NCBI RefSeq assembly: GCF_000314995.1
Contig: NZ_BAEO01000062.1
Span: forward strand, 393,630-457,629
Reading direction: 5' to 3'
DNA from: Paraglaciecola arctica BSs20135
GTDB lineage: Bacteria > Pseudomonadota > Gammaproteobacteria > Enterobacterales > Alteromonadaceae
Length of the DNA stretch: 64,000 nt
In this document: piece after piece, positions 25,928 through 34,257 of the stretch
How the letters are laid out: every line of letters begins with the position of its first letter
How positions within the stretch are numbered: position 1 is the stretch's first letter
Position numbers and translations under genes: made by a program
Notes under the pieces: generated by a model
Told to the model about the DNA's origin: nothing
Databases searched by the model: none
Seen by the model: the letters and a program-made list of their open reading frames with translations, nothing else

Positions 25928-26239
25928 CCCCGTTTCTAATCTTCCTTTATAATCGATGGGCCAAGTTCGTTGAAACGGATAAATGAGTCAAAGTCGCTGA
26001 AATTTTTGTGGCTCAGCCACTGCTTTTTCCGCAATTAGGAACTTTAGCAGCGAGCGGCTTTTCTTGGTTACTTCTTTTGGCTGTTCCATATTTACGGGAT
26101 AAATATGGAACAGCTTTAGCTGGCCGGTAAGATTAACTGCATGGACGCATTTAATAAAAAGAAGTAACTGGTTCGAAGGGATTCGAGATAAAAACCATCA
26201 GGACGATGACGCGCAGCGTGCTCCGGTTTTTATTCGCTG
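25928..26239. other. Convergent intergenic region, 312 bp, built of repeat elements
   Basis: There is no gene. A GTGGCT..GCCACTGCTTTTTCCGCA segment at 26012-26034 matches sequence downstream of the two palindromes at 19691-19715 and 20469-20496. Repeat copy D follows in reverse orientation. Confidence 0.7.
26050..26222 (-). repeat. Structured intergenic repeat, copy D (reverse orientation)
   Basis: Read on the minus strand: GCGCGT, hairpin 1 CATC/GATG with loop GTCCT (26208-26196), GTTTTT, hairpin 2 CGAA-TCCC-TTCG (26185-26174), and then hairpin 3 arms GTTACTTCTTTT (26168-26157) and AAAAGAAGTAAC (26078-26067) ending in GCCGCTCG. In this copy the hairpin 3 loop is enlarged and encloses a perfect 15-bp stem at 26080-26114 (GCTGTTCCATATTTA and its complement). 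Loop and spacer identities tie it to copies A-C. Confidence 0.75.
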
Positions 26240-27031
26240 TTATATTTTTCTTTTGGCTACTAGGTTAAATACCAGATTAGGCGCGTAACGCTTTAGGGTG
26301 AGTATAAAAATCGATAATCCTTTACCCACTACAATTTCTTTCACCCCTTTATTCATTTTATTAACAATGACTTGGGCGCATTGGTCAACATCCATCCCAT
26401 TTTTAATATCATCGTCTTCTATGCCAAATTTATCGCCATTGCTGGTGATAGCGTTAATCGACACATCGGTTTTTATAAATCCCGGCGTAATAGTACTTAC
26501 TTGAATGTTATTTTCGGCAACCTCTGCTCGTAATGCATCAAAGAACCCCATTACTGCATGTTTAGCTGCGCAATAACCGCTGCGTAACTTCACGCCAACT
26601 TTACCCGCTACGCTTGAGGTCACCGCTATGTGTCCCGAGCCCTGTTTAAGCATAATCGGCAATACCGCCTTGGTTAAGGCAATTTGACCAAACACATCTA
26701 CTTCAAACAGGGTGCGATAGGTACTTAGTTCAGTATCAATACACAGCGAACGTTGAGAAATCCCAGCATTATTAATCAGCACATCTATACGACCAAATTC
26801 TGCTAACACAAGCTCAACTTGAGCTGGCATGATGTCTACTTTTAGCAAATCTAGGGGCAACACAAACACATTACTGTCGGCACAACCTAATTCAATACAG
26901 GCTTGTTTTACCTGCTCAAGTTCGGGGACTCGCCTAGCAGATAAAACTAATTTTGCGCCTTGTCTGGCATATTGTTTTGCAAGCGCTTCACCGATACCAG
27001 AAGACGCTCCGGTAATCCATACAACTGCCAT
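26240..27031 (-). CDS. Short-chain dehydrogenase/reductase
   Basis: This is an NAD(P)-dependent oxidoreductase of the classical SDR family, 263 residues. The cofactor motif TGASSGIG is at 7-14, NNAG at 87-90, Ser139/140 in VTSSVAG, and the catalytic Tyr153-x3-Lys157 in YCAAK. Arg33/Arg34 after the second strand (LVLSARR) suggests NADPH. The C-terminal part (GVKEIVVGKGLSIFILTLKRYAPNLVFNLVAKRKI) is hydrophobic and basic, like DHRS7-type enzymes that associate with membranes, so a lipid-type substrate is possible. GGGTGA 5 nt upstream supports the start. It lies 188 nt after the Gfo/Idh gene on the same strand, and co-transcription is uncertain. Confidence 0.88.
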   Translation of the reverse strand: MAVVWITGASSGIGEALAKQYARQGAKLVLSARRVPELEQVKQACIELGCADSNVFVLPLDLLKVDIMPAQVELVLAEFGRIDVLINNAGISQRSLCIDTELSTYRTLFEVDVFGQIALTKAVLPIMLKQGSGHIAVTSSVAGKVGVKLRSGYCAAKHAVMGFFDALRAEVAENNIQVSTITPGFIKTDVSINAITSNGDKFGIEDDDIKNGMDVDQCAQVIVNKMNKGVKEIVVGKGLSIFILTLKRYAPNLVFNLVAKRKI

Positions 27032-27219
27032 ATTTCACCCAATGATTGTGTTAACTTAGGTAGGCACTATCTGATATTTTATGCAGCTTATCAACAGCTA
27101 AAAAATCTATTGGTAGCAGAGGAAGCATTGGCTTCGACATAGTGGGGGGATGACCTCACAGGTGTTTAAAGTCAGTATCTTCTCAACCATGCTCTGCTGT
27201 ATCGGATAGGCTGTGTGTC

Positions 27220-28221
27220 TCAGTAACTTTTTTTGATTGTGGCTATATGTCGTTGAAATGCGCGGCTGTCATCCCAACTAACGCGTTTGGGTTGTAATTT
27301 TCCTGAGAGTAATTCTAGACTCACATACTCAATTTGGTGATTAAAACCTTGGCAAGATCGCGACTCAGTATAGGTATCAATACATTGTTCTTGTTCATAC
27401 AGTTTGGCGTCTCGTGCCCCCCAGTAATCAGATATGGAAATAAGTCCCTTGTCTCCAATAAGTGTTAGGTAATTTGGTAATTTACGGCGGAATGAGGCAC
27501 TTAACTGTGCGGTAGCGGTATTTTTATTATATGAATTAAACACAGCAATATCATCTTCAACGCCATTTTCGGCGTTGTGATGCCATACGTTTTGGCTGTC
27601 AGGATCTTGTTTTAAAAATAACCACGCCATTGCGATAGGGTATATTCCCATATCAAATAGGCAACCTCCAGCTAGGTTTTTGTCGTATTCTCTGAGGTCT
27701 GGGTTATACGGCAAGTGAAATCCAAAGTCTGCTCTAACGTGGCGTAATGTACCAATGCGACCTTGTTGTATCCATTGTTGTGCTTTTAATATGACCGGCA
27801 GGAAGTAGGTCCACATGCCTTCCATAAAGTAGCGGCCTTCTGCCTTGGCTACTGTCAGTACCTCTTCTAGCTCTTGAGGAGTGATGGTTGCAGGTTTTTC
27901 GCATAACACGTGTTTGCCTGCGCGCAGTGCTGCGATTGATTGTTCTTTGTGGTGGGTGTGAGGTGTTGCGATATAAACAGCATCAATCTCGGGGGACGCG
28001 AATAGCTCAGCATAGGATCCATAGGCGGTTTCGATCGAACATTCGTTTGCAAAAGCTTGGGCAGAGTCTAGATTACGAGACGCTACCGCAGCCAATGTTG
28101 CATGTTCTGCGAGCTGGATATCGTTAGCAAAGGTTTTTGCAATACGACCTGCACCCACAATGCCCCAGCGAATGGTCGGATTTGTACTGTCTATATTATT
28201 CAGATTATTTATATTATTCAT
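27220..28221 (-). CDS. Gfo/Idh/MocA-family oxidoreductase
   Basis: The 333-residue NAD(P)-dependent oxidoreductase has an N-terminal Rossmann fold (RWGIVGAGRIAKTFANDI, from residue 18) and the family signatures ATPHTHHKEQ and LCEKPAT. The C-terminal alpha/beta substrate domain carries the GGCLFDMGIYPIAMAW segment expected for the active-site region. Family members act on sugars, inositols, trans-dihydrodiols or bile pigments, and the substrate cannot be read here. It resembles the dihydrodiol/xylose dehydrogenase branch. It lies 98 nt downstream of the PhyH-type dioxygenase on the same strand and is probably co-transcribed. The N-terminus MNNINNLNNIDSTN is low-complexity and the exact start is uncertain. 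Confidence 0.88.
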   Translation of the reverse strand: MNNINNLNNIDSTNPTIRWGIVGAGRIAKTFANDIQLAEHATLAAVASRNLDSAQAFANECSIETAYGSYAELFASPEIDAVYIATPHTHHKEQSIAALRAGKHVLCEKPATITPQELEEVLTVAKAEGRYFMEGMWTYFLPVILKAQQWIQQGRIGTLRHVRADFGFHLPYNPDLREYDKNLAGGCLFDMGIYPIAMAWLFLKQDPDSQNVWHHNAENGVEDDIAVFNSYNKNTATAQLSASFRRKLPNYLTLIGDKGLISISDYWGARDAKLYEQEQCIDTYTESRSCQGFNHQIEYVSLELLSGKLQPKRVSWDDSRAFQRHIATIKKSY

Positions 28222-28319
28222 AATGTTCTGGCTGCATTACCTAAATCAATTTGTTGTCGACAAGTGTTTGGAAATTTATGTGTTTGCACTGAGCGTTCCG
28301 CCTAGGAGATAGTCCTTGG

Positions 28320-29030
28320 CTACTCTATCGTTCTATCCTTAGTTACTGTGCTTGTGGGAAAGTGGTATCGCATATTTCTATAGACACAAGTATCGGTAAT
28401 GTTACTCGGCGTGTTGGCCGGGCAGCATCGGTAATTTGTTGATACACGGTATGTGCTGTTTATGGGTAATACACGATGCCAAGTGTGGCCGTGTAACAAA
28501 ACCAGCGTGCCTTTTTTGGGACTTAATACGCATTGTTCTGGTAGCTCTTCATTAACATCGCCGACGCTAATTGCACCACCTTTGTGAGTGCCGGGCACAA
28601 CCAGTGTTTGGCCGCCAGTATTTTCGTCAATATCCATGGTATAAACCAAACGATTTAGATTAAATTGCTGTTTATCTTCGGGAGGGCAGTCTTGGTGCCA
28701 AGCTTGTCCTTGTGATCCTTTTTTACTGAACATAACCATACTGTATAAACTACACCAACCGCTGCCGAGTATCGCTTCGGTTAAGGCGATAAATCGCTGA
28801 TCTTTTTCAACAATATCAAATTGATCTTTGCCTTCCTTTTGCGGAAACCAGGGGATGACATCGGTATTCGATTTCTTCAAAAATTCTTCGTTGTGCTGAA
28901 ATTCTGGGTCGTCACCAAAGTGCTCTATAATTTGGGTCTGATAGTTATCCATTAACGCATTTTCAAAAAAACCGTCAATGCTTATATAGCCTTGTTCCCA
29001 AAATTGTTTTGCCAATAATTCTATATTCAT
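28320..29030 (-). CDS. Phytanoyl-CoA dioxygenase (PhyH) family protein
   Basis: This is a predicted Fe(II)/2-oxoglutarate-dependent hydroxylase of 236 residues. The iron-binding His-x-Asp is seen as His112 and Asp114 in WHQDC. The distal ligand His181 or His184 lies in HGHTWHRVLPINSTYRVS with Arg194 to hold 2-oxoglutarate. The core strand VYTMDIDENTGGQTLVVPGTHKGG fits the family. Substrates in bacteria vary widely (ectoine, methylated compounds, lipids), so none is assigned. It is first in a probable operon with the Gfo/Idh oxidoreductase and is divergent from an AraC-type regulator, which suggests an inducible catabolic module. AGGATT about 5 nt before ATG 29030 is a fair ribosome-binding site. 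Confidence 0.88.
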   Translation of the reverse strand: MNIELLAKQFWEQGYISIDGFFENALMDNYQTQIIEHFGDDPEFQHNEEFLKKSNTDVIPWFPQKEGKDQFDIVEKDQRFIALTEAILGSGWCSLYSMVMFSKKGSQGQAWHQDCPPEDKQQFNLNRLVYTMDIDENTGGQTLVVPGTHKGGAISVGDVNEELPEQCVLSPKKGTLVLLHGHTWHRVLPINSTYRVSTNYRCCPANTPSNITDTCVYRNMRYHFPTSTVTKDRTIE

Positions 29031-29219
29031 TTCTAAATCCTGTTCATTGATACAGACTAGTATTCATGCTTGTCTTGGTCAAAATAGTAGTGCCATAACA
29101 CTCGATACGGATAACTATGATAAATTGCATGGTCTTGAATAGTTAGGTGTAATAGTATCAATAAGTTATCCATTGCTATCATTTGCTGTGGTGGTGGGTT
29201 GCTTTTTTAGGTGCTAGTA

Positions 29220-30044
29220 ATGTTACAAAAACAATGGCAAGACCGTTTGGAGCTTGGTTCTAAATGTCAGGAACTATTTGTAGACACTAAGCGAGTGCCG
29301 GAAATAGAAGACCTAGGTATTCAGATGTCTGGGATATCGACCATGTTGGGATCCTTTTGTCTTGAGCGAGTGAACCCTAACAATCATACATTGCTGTACA
29401 CAATTGAAGGCACCGGCCAGGTAACAACACCTTACGGCACAGAGATAATTGAAAAACAAACCCTTACGACATTACCAGCCGGGGTGCCTTTTAATATGAC
29501 TCTCAATAGCCAAAAGTGGAAGTTAGTGTGGTTTAACGTAAATGATACGGCGCATTGGCGTAACTTATGTGAATACCAGCCATTGAATCAGCCAAACCAG
29601 CAGTGTCAGTCTATGTATCATGCACTCAGCCTTATTTATCATGAACCCAGTCAATTATTGCGAGCGGGATGTTTAAGCCAGTTAGTGCATTATCTGAATG
29701 AAAGTTTGAAGCCTTTGGTCACCTCTAGCCAAGGACAACACCGCTTAGAGGTTGTGTTTCTGCATGTTGAACAGCGGTTGCAATCAGCATGGAGTATCGA
29801 GCAATTATGCACTTTGGCGTATTATTCAGCACCCCATTTGCACAGGTTATGTCAGCTGCAATACGGCCGAAGCCCAATGCAGCAGGTTATCTTTTTACGC
29901 ATGGAACGAGCAAAATACCTACTGCGTCACAGTGATTTTTCCATCTCGCATATTGCCGAGAGAGTGGGTTATCAAGAGGTCAGTAATTTCTCTAAGCGTT
30001 TCAATAAGTCGGTAGGACAATCTCCGAAACAATATCGAACATAA
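29220..30044 (+). CDS. AraC-family transcriptional regulator
   Basis: The regulator has an N-terminal cupin-like effector domain (TLLYTIEGTGQVTTPYGTEI, TLTTLPAGVPFNM) and a C-terminal pair of helix-turn-helix motifs. The first is IEQLCTLAYYSAPHLHRLCQ and the second SISHIAERVGYQEVSNFSKRFNKSVGQSPKQYR, the standard AraC/XylS signature. It is encoded divergently from the PhyH-Gfo/Idh genes with about 190 nt between, so it is the likely activator of that operon, probably in response to its substrate. ATG 29220 is preferred because AGGTG lies 6 nt upstream; a GTG at 29211 would overlap that site. Confidence 0.9.
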   Translation: MLQKQWQDRLELGSKCQELFVDTKRVPEIEDLGIQMSGISTMLGSFCLERVNPNNHTLLYTIEGTGQVTTPYGTEIIEKQTLTTLPAGVPFNMTLNSQKWKLVWFNVNDTAHWRNLCEYQPLNQPNQQCQSMYHALSLIYHEPSQLLRAGCLSQLVHYLNESLKPLVTSSQGQHRLEVVFLHVEQRLQSAWSIEQLCTLAYYSAPHLHRLCQLQYGRSPMQQVIFLRMERAKYLLRHSDFSISHIAERVGYQEVSNFSKRFNKSVGQSPKQYRT

Positions 30045-30707
30045 ACAACAGCACAGTTATGTATTTCCTAATGGATCATAAGCAATTTTCTTTGCCATTA
30101 TTTTACACCAAAGATAGAAGTTCAAGGGCGGACAGGATCGTTGAAAACTGTTGAATTGGATAAATGGAATGTTCTATTAAACTTTAAAATATCTTGGGTC
30201 AAAGAAAACATTTAAGTGAAGTGGCCAACTAAATCAGTACGCAGGTAATCGTTCTTTATGTTACTAACTCTGCTTTTTATAGCGTCATATAATTGTTGTA
30301 GTTATGCTCAGGATTTTTATTGTAATGCTTCAGCTTTTTTATCGTGCCTGTCTAGCTAATTTATATGATTTACTACTAATTTATGCCAATTATATAGAAA
30401 CTGGAATGCTGCTTCTATAGCCCGTCATATAAGGTCTGTGGCAGTTTTAATTGGCTGCACACAACTGCCAAAAACATCTAATTACAGAGAACTTAGGGTT
30501 ACATTAGTGAAAACTGTCCATTTATACTGGTTGCATAAATGTCCAGTTAGGCTTGCTGCTGTTAAGCTTGCCGAATAACTTATTACTCGAAGCGACAAGG
30601 GTCGAGCGTGAGGATACGCATTTTTATAATAAAAGTACTAAGTATCAGATAGTTACTTAGAGGTTAGGTATATAACTCAACACATTGAACACTAACAAGG
30701 AAAAGAT
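30045..30707 (+). other. Intergenic leader of the TonB receptor operon, 663 bp
   Basis: No convincing coding frame is seen. The region is AT-rich. It contains a possible stem-loop near 30439-30473 (GGCAGTT pairing with AACTGCC) and the repeated word CGTCATATAA at 30283 and 30423. AACAAGGAAAAGAT just before 30708 is the ribosome-binding site of the receptor. The length leaves room for regulated promoters. Confidence 0.4.
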
Positions 30708-33119
30708 ATGAGTCATAAAATAGCTATGACAGCACTAGTCACAGCCATAGGTGCTGCACTAGCGAGTCAATCTGCATTTTCCGCAGAAAACGACAATACT
30801 GCACAAGAAATGGAAAAAATAGCGGTGGTAGGCTCTCGAGTTGCGCCGCGCAGTGTCCATGAGAGTCCTGTGCCTATTGATATATTTGACGCCGAGAGTT
30901 TAGAAAAATCGGGTTCCATGGGCGGTGAATTAAGCCAACTATTACATAATCTAGTGCCGTCATTTAATTTTCCTCGACAATCGAATTCTGATACTGCCGA
31001 TATAGTGCGTCCTGCACAATTACGCGGTTTAAGCCCTGATCACACGCTAGTGCTAATTAATGGTAAGCGCCGTCATACCACAGCAATATTGAATACTGTG
31101 GGTAAAACCGGTCGTGGCAGTGCCCCTGTTGATTTAAACAGCATACCCATGAGCGCGATTAAACGCATTGAAGTGCTGCGTGATGGCGCTGCGGCGCAAT
31201 ATGGCTCGGACGCTATTGCTGGTGTTATTAATATTGTATTAAAAGATGCTAACGAGGGCGGCAAGGTCTCACTGACTTACGGTGAGCATAATACTAACTT
31301 CGATCCTACCGATGAACATCTCAAGGATGGTGAAACCGTTTTAGCTACAGCCAATGCAGGCTTTAGTCTAGGTGATGACGGTTTTATTAATGCAACTGTA
31401 CAATATCGTACACGTAATGCCACCAACAGAGCTGGCTTTGACCAAGTGCCTGGTTGGGAAATGGATCCTGAGTGGTCCTGGTCAGGCGCAAGCTTTGACG
31501 CGGCAGTAGGCAACAAAAATTACACTGTGGGCGACCCAGATGAAGAAGGCTTCAGCTTATTTGCTAATATGGGAAAAACCTTAAACGAGTCCATCGAATT
31601 GTATGGTTTTGCTAATTTAAGTGAACGCGAAGCTAGGGGCTCTAACTTCTATCGTTATCCGCATAATACTTACGATAACGTGGTAGAGATTTACCCTAAT
31701 GGTTATATCCCACAAAGTGTCGGCAAAACCACTGATACATCTTTAGTATTTGGTGTTAAAGGTGGTGATGACTGGTACTGGGATGCAAGTGTTAACTATG
31801 GCGCCAATGAATTTGAGCTCGATGTTGAGAATTCACTGAATGCGTCAATAGGCGTCAACAGCCCAACTAGTTTTCATATTGGTAATTTTGCATACGACCA
31901 AGTACTGCTTAACTTTGATGTCACTAAGTCCTTATCACTGGCCGATGTGCCGGTTGCCCTTGCATTGGGTGTGGAGTACCGCAACGAAAACTATAAAACA
32001 ACCCAAGGTGATGAAGCATCCTATGCACTAGGTAGTAACTTAGGTGCAGCACCTGGTTCACAAGGGATCCAAGGATTACGCCCAGAAGATGCGATTGATG
32101 TGGATCGTGATGCAATTAGTGTATATGTCGATATTGAATTTGAAATCACTGATGAGCTGTTAGTTGGCACAGCAGTGCGTTATGAAGACTACAGCGACTT
32201 CGGTGATACTCTGGTGAGCAAACTAACAGCTCGTTATGCTATTACTGATAATATTGCCTTGCGCACGGCCTTAAGCACTGGGTTTAGAGCGCCATCTTTA
32301 ATTCAAAATAACTATCAAGCCACATCCACTGACTTTGGTGAAATGGGCGCGTTATCTACTTTTGCTATATTGCCAGCGACTGATTCACTGGCACTTGCAT
32401 TAGGTGCAGAAGCGTTAAACCCAGAAGATTCAGACAACATTAGTGTGGGTCTGTCTGCGAATTTGGATATGGGCCTGAATATCACTTTAGATTTTTACCG
32501 AATCGACATTGATGACAGAATTACATTAAGTGAAGGTTTATTTGTTGACCAAAACGGTGTGGCTGTTAGTGATATGCCTGAGGCAAGTAATCACCCTGGT
32601 ATTAACGGTGTGCAATTTTTCAGCAACAATGTTGATACCCGCACTAAGGGTTTGGACTTAGTTATGCAATACACTTGGAATGCGTTTGATTTCAGCTTTG
32701 CGTACAATAAAAATGACACTGAAATCACCAATGACAGCGTGATTAATGTGGAAGAAATAAATACCTTAGAAACCGTGGCACCTGATAATAAAATGATCTT
32801 AGCAGGGCAATGGTCATCTGGCGCATGGTCGGTAATGACCCGAGCCACACGTTACGGAAAAACCACTCGAGTGTTTGATTTTGGGGACGGCTATGAACCA
32901 GAACAAACCTATTCAGGGAATTTGTCGATAGATTTAGATGTCAATTATGTCTTTGAAAATGGTTTGTCCTTTGCGATTGGGGCCAATAATTTATTAGATG
33001 AATATCCCGATGAGTCCATCGAAGACATCGCCTATTTTGGTAACTTTCCATACGATATCATTCCGCCATTAGGCATGAATGGTCGTTATATTTATGCCCG
33101 TACTAGTTATACATTTTAA
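30708..33119 (+). CDS. TonB-dependent outer membrane receptor
   Basis: This energy-coupled outer-membrane importer has 803 residues. A signal peptide ends near QSAFSAEN (about 26), a likely TonB box follows in MEKIAVVGSRV, and then a plug domain (LRGLSPDHTLVLINGKRRH; PMSAIKRIEVLRDGAAAQYGSDAIAGVINIVLK) and a 22-stranded barrel ending in RYIYARTSYTF with terminal Phe. It belongs to the general receptor class used for nutrients in Alteromonadales, and its substrate is not readable from motifs. It is followed 14 nt later by an exported SAM hydroxide adenosyltransferase, which suggests that the pair handles SAM or related adenosine compounds. Confidence 0.93.
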   Translation: MSHKIAMTALVTAIGAALASQSAFSAENDNTAQEMEKIAVVGSRVAPRSVHESPVPIDIFDAESLEKSGSMGGELSQLLHNLVPSFNFPRQSNSDTADIVRPAQLRGLSPDHTLVLINGKRRHTTAILNTVGKTGRGSAPVDLNSIPMSAIKRIEVLRDGAAAQYGSDAIAGVINIVLKDANEGGKVSLTYGEHNTNFDPTDEHLKDGETVLATANAGFSLGDDGFINATVQYRTRNATNRAGFDQVPGWEMDPEWSWSGASFDAAVGNKNYTVGDPDEEGFSLFANMGKTLNESIELYGFANLSEREARGSNFYRYPHNTYDNVVEIYPNGYIPQSVGKTTDTSLVFGVKGGDDWYWDASVNYGANEFELDVENSLNASIGVNSPTSFHIGNFAYDQVLLNFDVTKSLSLADVPVALALGVEYRNENYKTTQGDEASYALGSNLGAAPGSQGIQGLRPEDAIDVDRDAISVYVDIEFEITDELLVGTAVRYEDYSDFGDTLVSKLTARYAITDNIALRTALSTGFRAPSLIQNNYQATSTDFGEMGALSTFAILPATDSLALALGAEALNPEDSDNISVGLSANLDMGLNITLDFYRIDIDDRITLSEGLFVDQNGVAVSDMPEASNHPGINGVQFFSNNVDTRTKGLDLVMQYTWNAFDFSFAYNKNDTEITNDSVINVEEINTLETVAPDNKMILAGQWSSGAWSVMTRATRYGKTTRVFDFGDGYEPEQTYSGNLSIDLDVNYVFENGLSFAIGANNLLDEYPDESIEDIAYFGNFPYDIIPPLGMNGRYIYARTSYTF

Positions 33120-33133
33120 TCCAAGGAATATTA

Positions 33134-34036
33134 ATGAAATTTATTAAAACGATACTCACTTTAGTTTTAACTGTGAGCTTTGCACAACTGAGTTTTGCCG
33201 ATTCGGCTCTGGTTTTTCAATCTGATTTTGGCGACAAAGATGGCGCTGTTTCTGCCATGAAAGGTGTTGCGGTAGGTGTTGATAAACGCCTGCCTATTTA
33301 TGACTTAACCCATGAAGTACCCACTTATAATGTATGGGAAGCATCATACCGTTTACACCAATCATCATCATATTGGCCGGTTGGCACAGTCTTCGTTTCA
33401 GTAGTTGACCCTGGGGTTGGCACTAAACGTAAGTCTGTGGTGTTAAAAACCAAAGCTGGCTATTACTTTGTCACGCCTGATAACGGCACATTAACTATGG
33501 TGGCAGAGCATCAAGGCATTAGTGAAGTGCGTGAAATTGATGAAAAAGTGAATCGTTTAGCAGGCTCTGGGCAGTCCTATACTTTTCATGGTCGTGATGT
33601 CTACGCTTATACAGGTGCAAAGCTTGCGGCAGGGGTGATTACCTTTGAGCAAGTTGGCCCTAAACTACCCAATGAAGTGATTGCAATTGACTATCAACAT
33701 GCAAGTGTTAAAGACGGTGTGATCAGTGGCAATATCCCCATTTTAGACCCACAATTTGGTAACGTTTGGACCAACATTCATCAAGATAAACTGGCTGAGG
33801 CAGGGATTAAGCTAAATGATACTGTATGTGTGAAAGTACAAAATAAGGGTAAAACAGTGTTAGACACGCAACTCCCCTATATCGCCTCTTTTGGTGAAGT
33901 GGCCGTTGGTGAGCCATTAGTTTATGTAAATAGCCTACTCAATGTGTCGATCGCATTTAACCAAGCCAACTTTGCTAAAGCGCACAACATTGCTTCAGGT
34001 GCTGCATGGGAAGTAGAATTTAAACAATGTAATTAA
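33134..34036 (+). CDS. Exported SAM hydroxide adenosyltransferase (DUF62 family)
   Basis: Members of this family split S-adenosylmethionine with water to adenosine and methionine; relatives are the SAM chlorinase and fluorinase. The 300-residue protein has the family start QSDFGDKDG (29-37), the DLTH segment (57-60), Asp92 and Arg99 in VDPGVGTKR, and His152 in FHGRD. This is the Asp-Arg-His triad that activates water in hydroxide adenosyltransferases. Unusually, it starts with a signal peptide (cleavage near residue 22, QLSFA-DS), so it should act in the periplasm, away from the cytoplasmic SAM pool. It forms an operon with the TonB receptor 14 nt upstream and is followed by a terminator. Confidence 0.9.
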   Translation: MKFIKTILTLVLTVSFAQLSFADSALVFQSDFGDKDGAVSAMKGVAVGVDKRLPIYDLTHEVPTYNVWEASYRLHQSSSYWPVGTVFVSVVDPGVGTKRKSVVLKTKAGYYFVTPDNGTLTMVAEHQGISEVREIDEKVNRLAGSGQSYTFHGRDVYAYTGAKLAAGVITFEQVGPKLPNEVIAIDYQHASVKDGVISGNIPILDPQFGNVWTNIHQDKLAEAGIKLNDTVCVKVQNKGKTVLDTQLPYIASFGEVAVGEPLVYVNSLLNVSIAFNQANFAKAHNIASGAAWEVEFKQCN

Positions 34037-34061
34037 TCATTGTTTCAACATCTTTACTGGC

Positions 34062-34092
34062 AAAAGGGTCAACACTTGTTGGCCCTTTTTTA
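34062..34092 (+). terminator. Terminator of the receptor/SAM-hydrolase operon
   Basis: AAGGGTCAAC and GTTGGCCCTT form a stem with a 4-nt loop, followed by TTTTTTATT. It begins about 26 nt past the stop codon at 34036. Confidence 0.9.
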
Positions 34093-34257
34093 TTGTTTTG
34101 AGTTCTAGGCTGAACCCTAAATTTCTTAAACGTGATGTTACTCCCAACCTGATCTTAGTTTCCCCAAATGTGTCGCATAAAACTGACACTCTCCCTTGAC
34201 TTGCTCATTAATTAATCTAAATTGGTGATTTAGTAGCTAATACAAGGATAGAAAAAA

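Noticed and set aside
30045..30707. Small gene in the long leader before the TonB receptor
   Set aside because: No frame has both a start with a ribosome-binding site and coding-like composition.
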